Assembly: GCA_017451525.1 (NCBI GenBank)
Contig: JAFTOD010000005.1
Coordinates: 1-64,000, forward strand
Length of the DNA stretch: 64,000 nt
DNA from: Paludibacteraceae bacterium
Lineage (GTDB): Bacteria > Bacteroidota > Bacteroidia > Bacteroidales > Paludibacteraceae
Direction: 5' to 3'
The notes under the pieces were generated by a model, which made no database searches, was not told the origin of the DNA, and saw only the letters and a list, made by a program, of their open reading frames with translations. Made by a program: the position numbers and the translations under genes. This document shows, one piece after another, positions 59,401 to 64,000 of this stretch; the first letter of the stretch is position 1; every line of letters begins with the position of its first letter.

Positions 59401-59830
59401 AACCGAGATGGGTAGCAGGTGCCCACTCATAAGAGAAGATAAGTCCTAAATCTACATTCTCCTCGCGGAAGAGCAGGCGGTTGCCCGTCACCGACTTGGC
59501 AATGGAGCGAATGATATGGTAGGTGCCCATCTGACGCGATGAGAAGGGTTCCCAGAGTTTGGTGCCTTGTGCCGTTTGTACGCGGAGGATAGTCTTAGGT
59601 CCAGTCTGCTCGTAGTTCTCGGTGATCTTATCATCGGTGTAGTAAGGGAAGAGCACCTGTTCGGGGTTACGGCGACCGCATGTGAGTCCGCCTGTGGATG
59701 AGATGTACATCCAAAGGTCGGTATCGCTGGCCAGCGATATGAAGAACGGCTGCATGTGATCGTAGTGATAGATGCAGTAGAAGCGTTCGCCGTGGATATC
59801 TATGTATTTTCCCGTAGGATTGTGTAGCAT
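56474..59830 (-). CDS. Giant clan GH-Q (GH94/149/161-like) glucan phosphorylase
   Basis: 1118 residues, no signal peptide, so cytoplasmic. An N-terminal beta-sandwich (about 1-290; DTDLWMYISSTGGLTCGRRN, YHIIRSIAKSVTGNRLLFRE) precedes an (alpha/alpha)6-type catalytic region (about 330-1000). The PEWNDANNALVG motif (Asp655) corresponds to the DWND catalytic acid of clan GH-Q phosphorylases; NIGYWGDHQIIYLCRLLE, AGHSGKKVEMDASLI and DGLYHAYNLVKFD fit the same group. Length and neighbours point to the beta-1,3-glucan phosphorylases of GH149 or GH161, which split imported oligosaccharides with phosphate to give glucose-1-phosphate. The exact family is my inference. The ATG lies in a 10-bp tandem word; two more words lie inside. 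Confidence 0.75.
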   Translation of the reverse strand: MLHNPTGKYIDIHGERFYCIYHYDHMQPFFISLASDTDLWMYISSTGGLTCGRRNPEQVLFPYYTDDKITENYEQTGPKTILRVQTAQGTKLWEPFSSRQMGTYHIIRSIAKSVTGNRLLFREENVDLGLIFSYEWAPATHLGWVRTAHLSNETDTPITVEVLDGLQNVMPSGVERITQNTFSTLVDGYKRTEHVGNGMVLFRMEAILVDRAEPSESLRCNTVYTLSDSRHPIPDTQYLCSSAQLDTFRRGGTIQPEAESKGVRGAIFAHFTATLPCKDISQPLHHTPYTIHSLQWHFICDVMQDAVSVRRNMAFMQQPDAVAQLQSALQTTTANLRQIVAQNDGVQSTADEANDARHFANTLFNTMRGGFYCDNYQISGPAFAQHIRTFNRALADKHHTFLTNLPESISHTELDQAVQDRQDHQLHRLFMEYLPLTFSRRHGDPSRPWNLFDIRVKDEQDRHIISYQGNWRDIFQNWEALSLSYPDYVNSIIAKFLNATTADGYNPYKVTSEGIDWEVIEPENPWSNIGYWGDHQIIYLCRLLELSHQHNPQALRDMLGMREFAFAAVPYRFRSYADIVHDPKNTITFDQAAHDHIFSQLSTYGQDARLVMGTDNQPLLVTFTEKLLITLLTKLSNFIPEAGIWMNTLRPEWNDANNALVGNGASMVTLYYMRRFVAFLIDLYQTEDTTYALSEEVVLFLRNILTAMVNHLPEQADQPISFTDHTRRTFTDQVGRAGEAYRNAIYAGHSGKKVEMDASLICQFLNMTLDFIDQSIDVNQREDGLYHAYNLVKFDRSTITISHLYEMLEGQVAVLSSRRLNTEQVADLLDAMRQSALYREDQRSYMLYPARKRASFLDMNTLPEEALSLPIVQRLLAHHATDILTQDCQGGVHFSADFNNADFLLRAIQRSSEDITTEETEQLLDLYEQLFNHHAFTGRSGTFYKYEGLGCIYWHMVSKLLLAVGECIQANSQYPIGGTPSHSSEAASNLIAHYKAIREGIGSHKTPAEYGSFPFDAYSHTPSMAGVQQPGMTGQVKEDIISRFFELGVQVQDGQITFYPIMLTDADFRDGELRFSYCGTEIIYRKTGKGTGSVTLTPEQSQHIFARDGEIKQLIVKL
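58956..58983. repeat. Four 7-bp units GTGTAWG in the phosphorylase gene
   Basis: GTGTATG, GTGTAAG, GTGTATG, GTGTAAA. The coding strand reads PLHHTPYTIHS, echoing LHHTTPH in the kdsA insertion. Confidence 0.82.
59122..59149. repeat. Two 14-bp units in the phosphorylase gene
   Basis: GGGTGTCGGGAATC twice in tandem, then GGATAG. It encodes SDSRHPIPDTQYL. Confidence 0.82.
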
Positions 59831-59859
59831 TGTGTAGAGTTGTTTAGAGTTGTGTAGTA
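59820..59859. repeat. Four 10-bp units TTGTGTAGAG at the phosphorylase start
   Basis: TTGTGTAGCA, TTGTGTAGAG, TTGTTTAGAG, TTGTGTAGTA. The start codon of the phosphorylase (59828-59830 on the minus strand) falls inside the array, which fills the whole spacer to the symporter gene. Confidence 0.85.
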
Positions 59860-59864
59860 TTGTC

Positions 59865-61301
59865 TTAATCTTGACGTTGTTCGAGGTCGGATTTCATTTG
59901 TTGCAGGGTTGGGGTATCGAGGTTGTAGAATGCCAGCAGGATAGCGCATGATGCATAGAGTACACCCGGCAAGATACCAAATAGCCAATGGATGGTGGTC
60001 ATGATAGTGGGGTCGTTCTGAATTTGTTGCAAGCCCATTGTAGCATCAAAATGAACGGCTGTCATGATAGCGCCAAAGAGAGCAGCACCGATGGACCAAC
60101 CGATCTTCTGTGCGAAGACCGCAGCAGAGAGGCAAAGACCTGTGGTGCGGCGTTGGAACTTCCACTCGCCATAGTCTGCTGCATCGGCGAGCATGGTCCA
60201 TAGCAACGAGATAGCAGGTGCATAGGCAATCTTACCCAAGCAGTTGAAGACATTGATGAGTACGAAATTGGTGCCTGCGAAATAGAGCAAACAGAAGAAT
60301 AGTCCTGAGAGCAATGAGCAGACAATATATAGTTGCTTAGCGCCAAACTTCTTGACCAATGGTTTGGTGGTAGGAATAGCGATGATGAGTGCGACCGTAC
60401 CAAGGATATTGAAGATTTGGCTCTTGGATTCGGCATCGAGGAAATACTTGAAGTAGTAAGTCGCGGAGATGTTTTGGATAGCAAACATGATAAAGGAAAC
60501 AATACCTACGAGCATCAATACTACCCATGGGCGGTTCTTGAATAGGTACTTGAAGTCATGCTTGAGGTCGGTCTCTTGGCGTTTAGGTGGAGCAATACGC
60601 TCTTTGGTAGTAGCAAAAGTGATGAGGAAGAGAACCACACCTATTGCACCGAAGATAGCCACGAGGTATCTGAAACCAATGATATAGGATGAACGCACGA
60701 GGTCGGTATTACCCACACCGTTTTCCATAAAGAGTTTGCGAGCACCGTCATCGGACATAATGGAGTAGTCCATGCCTGTAGCTTGTGAACCGAGGTAATA
60801 GACGATATAGAGAGCGAAGCCCGATACGAGCAGCTGACCGATATTAGCCGCTACGAAGCGATAGGAGTTGAGTCCTGCGCGCTCGATGGAGTCGTTGGTC
60901 ATCACGGCTCCCAAAGAAGAGTAAGGGATATTCACAACAGCATAGATGATACGCAAGCCAATAAACATAGGCAGGATATATGCGATGAGGGCATTGCCTT
61001 GCAGGTCAGGACCGAGGAAAGCAAGGAAGACAAACAGCGCAAAAGGAATGCAACCGTAGAGCAAGAACGGACGGAACTTACCCCAACGGGTGTTGGTGCG
61101 GTCTGCCCAGATGCCTACGATAGGATCCATAACCGCATCCATGATGGTGCCGAGGATTGCGATGGCAGTGGACCATGCGGGGCTGATACCGAGTACGTCG
61201 GTATAGTAGAATATTAACCAGAAATTGACCATGTCCCACACAAAGTGTGAGGCGGTATCACCAAGACTGTAGCCGAGTTTTTCTTTGATGGAGAGTTTCA
61301 T
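59865..61301 (-). CDS. Glycoside/pentoside/hexuronide:cation symporter (MFS_2)
   Basis: 478 residues from ATG 61301, twelve hydrophobic helices. GPH signatures: KLSIKEKLGYSLGDTASHFV, FWLIFYYTDVLGIS, TIMDAVMDPIVGIWADRTNT, RWGKFRPFLLYGCIPF and LWTMLADAADYGEWKFQRRT. It would import oligoglucosides across the inner membrane with Na+ or H+. It is placed between the extracellular/periplasmic glucanases and the cytoplasmic phosphorylase, 34 bp upstream of the latter. In-frame codons upstream of 61301 lack a conventional start. Confidence 0.92.
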   Translation of the reverse strand: MKLSIKEKLGYSLGDTASHFVWDMVNFWLIFYYTDVLGISPAWSTAIAILGTIMDAVMDPIVGIWADRTNTRWGKFRPFLLYGCIPFALFVFLAFLGPDLQGNALIAYILPMFIGLRIIYAVVNIPYSSLGAVMTNDSIERAGLNSYRFVAANIGQLLVSGFALYIVYYLGSQATGMDYSIMSDDGARKLFMENGVGNTDLVRSSYIIGFRYLVAIFGAIGVVLFLITFATTKERIAPPKRQETDLKHDFKYLFKNRPWVVLMLVGIVSFIMFAIQNISATYYFKYFLDAESKSQIFNILGTVALIIAIPTTKPLVKKFGAKQLYIVCSLLSGLFFCLLYFAGTNFVLINVFNCLGKIAYAPAISLLWTMLADAADYGEWKFQRRTTGLCLSAAVFAQKIGWSIGAALFGAIMTAVHFDATMGLQQIQNDPTIMTTIHWLFGILPGVLYASCAILLAFYNLDTPTLQQMKSDLEQRQD

Positions 61302-61394
61302 AATCTTCTGTTCGCTTCGCTCACGTTGATGGCTCACTTTGTTCGCGAAAATGGCTGACGCGTAAAGTGGCTTTGCGTGAGTGGTTTCACGTTA

Positions 61395-62366
61395 TTATTT
61401 TTGTTGATAAATTCGTATATAATCGATGTACATTTTAACAGGGGTGCCATCTGCGGGTAGGGCGGTTACACGTTGGAAGTTCTCGTGGTCGGCAGTATAT
61501 ACCTCGGGGTACTTCTCGTGCATTGGTAGCCCAGGGAAGAAGCCACCAACTGCTAAGTTGAGCACGATATAGAATGGATGGTTGAAGTAGTGTCCAGGTT
61601 CGTTGATAGATTTATCACGCAGCGAGAGTGCGAAATAAGGTGCTACCTCAGGATATTGGTCTTGGTCGAGGTACATGGCCAGACTATCTTCCGTCCAAAT
61701 GACGGTGAAGAGGTGGAAGTCGCCTTGCACAGGGTAGGAGGCTTCGCATACGCCTGCTTCGTTAGGGTACTTGCCGTTGTTGAAGCTTTCGCCCCAATGG
61801 GCTGCGCCGTTGAAATAGCGGTCGGAAAGACCTTTCTCGATACCATCTTTGTGTCCCATCTCTACGATGTCAATCTCACCGCACTTAGGCCATACTACGC
61901 GCCCTTGTGCAGCCAACTGCTCGCGCTGACGGTCGATAGAGTCATCGTTGCCGAGGTTGGTAGCAAGATTATTGCCGAGCATCCAGAACGCGGGCCACAA
62001 GCCATCGGCAGTGTGAGGGAAAGCGATACGCGCCTCAATCTTGCCGTAGCAAACGGTGACTTTGTCCTGGGTATTGACACGTGCTGAAGTGGCAGGGCGA
62101 TTGCGATAGTCCTCGCGTTTGGCATTGAGCACGAGGCATGACTCGCCCGATACGGGATGACGCTCGATAGTGACGTTGCGGGGGGTGTAGTACTGCATCT
62201 CGGCATTGCCTCCACCACGAGCGTTATCGTCCACGTTCCAATAAGCAGTGTCCAGCGTAGGGGCATTGAAATCATCTTCCCATACGAGGGTATAGGATTG
62301 CTTAGGTGCGCAAGCGATAGTAACGCAAGCGATAGCAATACATAAAATACCTTTCAAACTATTCAT
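61395..62366 (-). CDS. GH16 endo-beta-1,3-glucanase (laminarinase) lipoprotein
   Basis: 323 residues from ATG 62366 (MNSLKGILCIAIACVTIAC, lipid on Cys19). Single GH16_3-type domain: LVWEDDFNAPTLDTAYWNVD, GNAEMQYYTPRNVTIE, YGKIEARIAFPHTADGLWPA, FWMLGNN and the catalytic motif GEIDIVE (Glu164, Asp166, Glu169), closing MYIDYIRIYQQK. It hydrolyses internal beta-1,3 (or mixed-linkage) bonds, probably at the cell surface. Four bp downstream of the second GH16 gene. Confidence 0.93.
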   Translation of the reverse strand: MNSLKGILCIAIACVTIACAPKQSYTLVWEDDFNAPTLDTAYWNVDDNARGGGNAEMQYYTPRNVTIERHPVSGESCLVLNAKREDYRNRPATSARVNTQDKVTVCYGKIEARIAFPHTADGLWPAFWMLGNNLATNLGNDDSIDRQREQLAAQGRVVWPKCGEIDIVEMGHKDGIEKGLSDRYFNGAAHWGESFNNGKYPNEAGVCEASYPVQGDFHLFTVIWTEDSLAMYLDQDQYPEVAPYFALSLRDKSINEPGHYFNHPFYIVLNLAVGGFFPGLPMHEKYPEVYTADHENFQRVTALPADGTPVKMYIDYIRIYQQK

Positions 62367-62370
62367 ATCT

Positions 62371-63645
62371 TTATTCAATTTCTTTTCGTTGATATACTCG
62401 TACCCAATCCACCTTCATCTGTATAGGTTGGGAGAATATCTGGTCATTGACTTGTCCACCCATACTGCCTCCAATTGCCATGTTGAGCAAGATGAAGTTG
62501 GGCTTGTTGAATGGCCAAAAATACTCGTTGTCCATATTCTCCAACGTCTCCGACTGAACGGCTTGCACTTGTCCGTCGTATAGGAATCGGATGACATCTC
62601 TACCATATTCCTCTTCTTGCAGCCATTCGATGGCGTAGGTGTGGTATTGGTTCTCTATATTGTTTTGCGTTTTTTGTACTGACCAGCAATTGCCTCCGCT
62701 CTTGTAGGGATAATGTAAAGCATGGGTGATCATATTGGGCTGATTTCCCACATGCTCTATGATATCTATCTCGCCACAAGCAGGCCACCCTACTCGACTA
62801 TAATCGTTTCCCATCATCCAAAACGCTGGCCATGTTCCTCCCCCGCTGGGGAATGCTATTCGGGCTTCTATCTTACCATATAGAAAGGTCTGCTTATTCA
62901 TTGTATTGATGCGTGCGGAGGTGTATCGTTTGCCTTGATAATTCTCCTTATGCGCTTCAATAATAAGTATTCCGTTCTCCACGCGCAGGTTGGTAGGTCG
63001 AGCGGTATAGTATTGCAGCTCTTGGTTTCCTCCCCCGTTGCCATTGACCTCGATATTCCAGTTGGAGGTATTGAGTGTCGCAGCATCGAACTCATCGCTC
63101 CAAACGAGTTGGTATTCGCCCCAACGATGCTTGACTGCGAGGTAGCAGGAAGCAGTTTCAAATCCGTTGGAGACGGTCAGGGTGGTGCGTCCTGCTTGAT
63201 GGGTAGTGATTAACCCTTCTGCATTGATCGTAGCCACGAGGGTGTCCGAAGACTGCCAAGCAAGTGGGATGTCATACAGTGATGCAGGTTGCAATAGGTA
63301 TGTAGTATCCCTCTCCAATTGCAGGTAGGCAGGTAGTGCGAGCGTTTGACCTTCTGCTCCAGAAACAAACACTTGGCATACCGCTTGGGCCTTGCCTGCT
63401 TGAGCAATGATGCGTGTAGTGCCTACTTGCTTTGCCGTTACCACACCATGCAACACCTGTGCTACGAGCGTATCTTCTGATTGCCAAATGACTTTGTCAG
63501 AAGTGGCTGCGGTAAGGATATGCACTTCTCCCACTTGGAGCTGTAGCACATGTGTGGATAGCTGGAGCAACTCTGGTTGGGATGTGCTGCAAGCAGTGAG
63601 AGCATATGCGACAACGAGCAATAATAGCGCTACATGCCTATTCAT
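62371..63645 (-). CDS. GH16 laminarinase lipoprotein with two Ig-like domains
   Basis: 424 residues (MNRHVALLLLVVAYALTAC, lipid on Cys19). Two bacterial Ig-like (BIG_2) domains (about 25-95 and 98-172; VIWQSEDTLVAQVLHGVVTA and LAWQSSDTLVATINAEGLIT) precede the GH16 domain (about 175-424; YQLVWSDEFDAATLNTSNW, NQELQYYTARPTNLRVENG, YGKIEARIAFPSGGGTWPA, catalytic GEIDIIE with Glu292, Asp294, Glu297, end KVDWVRVYQ). The Ig domains would hold the enzyme away from the outer membrane. A paralogue of the next gene but with a different spacer design. Starts 2 bp after the preceding gene ends. Confidence 0.93.
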   Translation of the reverse strand: MNRHVALLLLVVAYALTACSTSQPELLQLSTHVLQLQVGEVHILTAATSDKVIWQSEDTLVAQVLHGVVTAKQVGTTRIIAQAGKAQAVCQVFVSGAEGQTLALPAYLQLERDTTYLLQPASLYDIPLAWQSSDTLVATINAEGLITTHQAGRTTLTVSNGFETASCYLAVKHRWGEYQLVWSDEFDAATLNTSNWNIEVNGNGGGNQELQYYTARPTNLRVENGILIIEAHKENYQGKRYTSARINTMNKQTFLYGKIEARIAFPSGGGTWPAFWMMGNDYSRVGWPACGEIDIIEHVGNQPNMITHALHYPYKSGGNCWSVQKTQNNIENQYHTYAIEWLQEEEYGRDVIRFLYDGQVQAVQSETLENMDNEYFWPFNKPNFILLNMAIGGSMGGQVNDQIFSQPIQMKVDWVRVYQRKEIE

Positions 63646-63647
63646 AC

Positions 63648-64000
63648 TTACTTCTTATAGCAGAAGATAGCACAAATCTCGAATTCGCGATTGGCTCCTT
63701 CTACCACCAACGCAGGTGAATAAACTACATCGGATAAACTGCCTTTAATAGGTTTGCTCCAATCCAGTCCGTCTGCAAATAAATCTGCCATAGACCACTC
63801 AGCCACGTCCCATTCGCCTCGACTCTGTGAGATCATACCACGATCCACATTGTGTTCGCCTCCTGAGGTGCTATATAACTTAACAGTAACACTGGTGCCT
63901 GCTAACATACGAGGTGTGCGGTAGATGATGACGAGGTTGAAATCATTGGTTACACTCGTGAAGTCGCACTCGCCCCATTGACGAATACCGCCACACATAT
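63648..64000 (-). CDS. Probable secreted/lipoprotein of the glucan locus, 5' end missing
   Basis: The frame is open to the right edge, so the N terminus lies outside. The visible 117 or so residues are beta-rich (FTSVTNDFNLVIIYRTPRML, GTSVTVKLYSTSGGEHNVDR, SDVVYSPALVVEGANREFEI) and end FCYKK without the C-terminal tag. Position directly before the GH16 genes suggests a surface glycan-binding protein of the locus, but no family is recognised. An ATG at 63998 is probably internal. Confidence 0.55.
   Translation of the reverse strand, partial: MCGGIRQWGECDFTSVTNDFNLVIIYRTPRMLAGTSVTVKLYSTSGGEHNVDRGMISQSRGEWDVAEWSMADLFADGLDWSKPIKGSLSDVVYSPALVVEGANREFEICAIFCYKK

Overview
The window looks like the chromosome of a member of the Bacteroidales (Bacteroidota). 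The best evidence is the promoters: at least eighteen sites carry TTG, then 19-20 nt, then TAnnTTTGC (or a close variant), the element read by the Bacteroidota primary sigma factor. They sit in front of genes with little or no Shine-Dalgarno sequence. TonB-dependent transport, many lipoproteins, a long Ala/Glu tail on ribosomal protein S16 and a polysaccharide-utilisation locus agree with this. No phage, insertion sequence, CRISPR array or rRNA was seen.

Layout. 1-2.8 kb is an accessory patch: the end of an unknown gene, an orphan C-terminal tag, direct repeats, a decayed helix-turn-helix gene and a tiny membrane protein. 2.9-18.2 kb is mostly housekeeping: NlpC/P60 peptidase, tRNA-Lys, ispG, glnS with an HsdR_N-like gene, an asd-uvrD-tsaE group, acpP-fabF, and an operon of TPR/OmpA-like lipoprotein, small membrane protein, mutL and metallophosphatase. 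18.3-25.5 kb holds lipoproteins, an ECF sigma factor with a membrane partner, a thiamine-type TonB receptor under a TPP riboswitch, an outer-membrane barrel, and tRNA-Glu with rpsT. 25.6-30.7 kb is a five-gene surface-polysaccharide operon (Wzy-type polymerase and four glycosyltransferases). 30.8-43.7 kb holds rpsP, tRNA-Met, a seven-gene gyrB operon (LOG protein, GH16-like protein, kdsA, kdsD, DAHP synthase, OPT transporter), and class II aldolase with a CoA transferase. 43.8-64 kb is read on the minus strand: a formylglycine-generating-enzyme-like protein, four secreted multi-domain proteins sharing a short C-terminal tag, then GH3, GH30, a giant clan GH-Q phosphorylase-like protein, a sugar/cation symporter and two GH16 lipoproteins.

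The 52-64 kb block reads as a beta-1,3/1,6-glucan (laminarin-type) utilisation locus. Surface GH16 enzymes would cut the backbone, GH30 and GH3 would trim, the symporter would import oligosaccharides, and the signal-less phosphorylase would release glucose-1-phosphate in the cytoplasm. The tagged proteins, which carry discoidin and CBM-like modules, are plausible surface glycan binders or adhesins.

Two cross-cutting signals stand out. Short tandem words of 7, 8, 10 and 14 bp recur in spacers and, in frame, inside unrelated genes (asd, kdsA, the TonB receptor, GH3, the phosphorylase). Some give the same peptide in different proteins, resembling the heptamer STRR repeats of cyanobacteria. Also, an 11-bp-period array of TACGTATATCT units occurs in two separate intergenic regions inside a longer conserved element.
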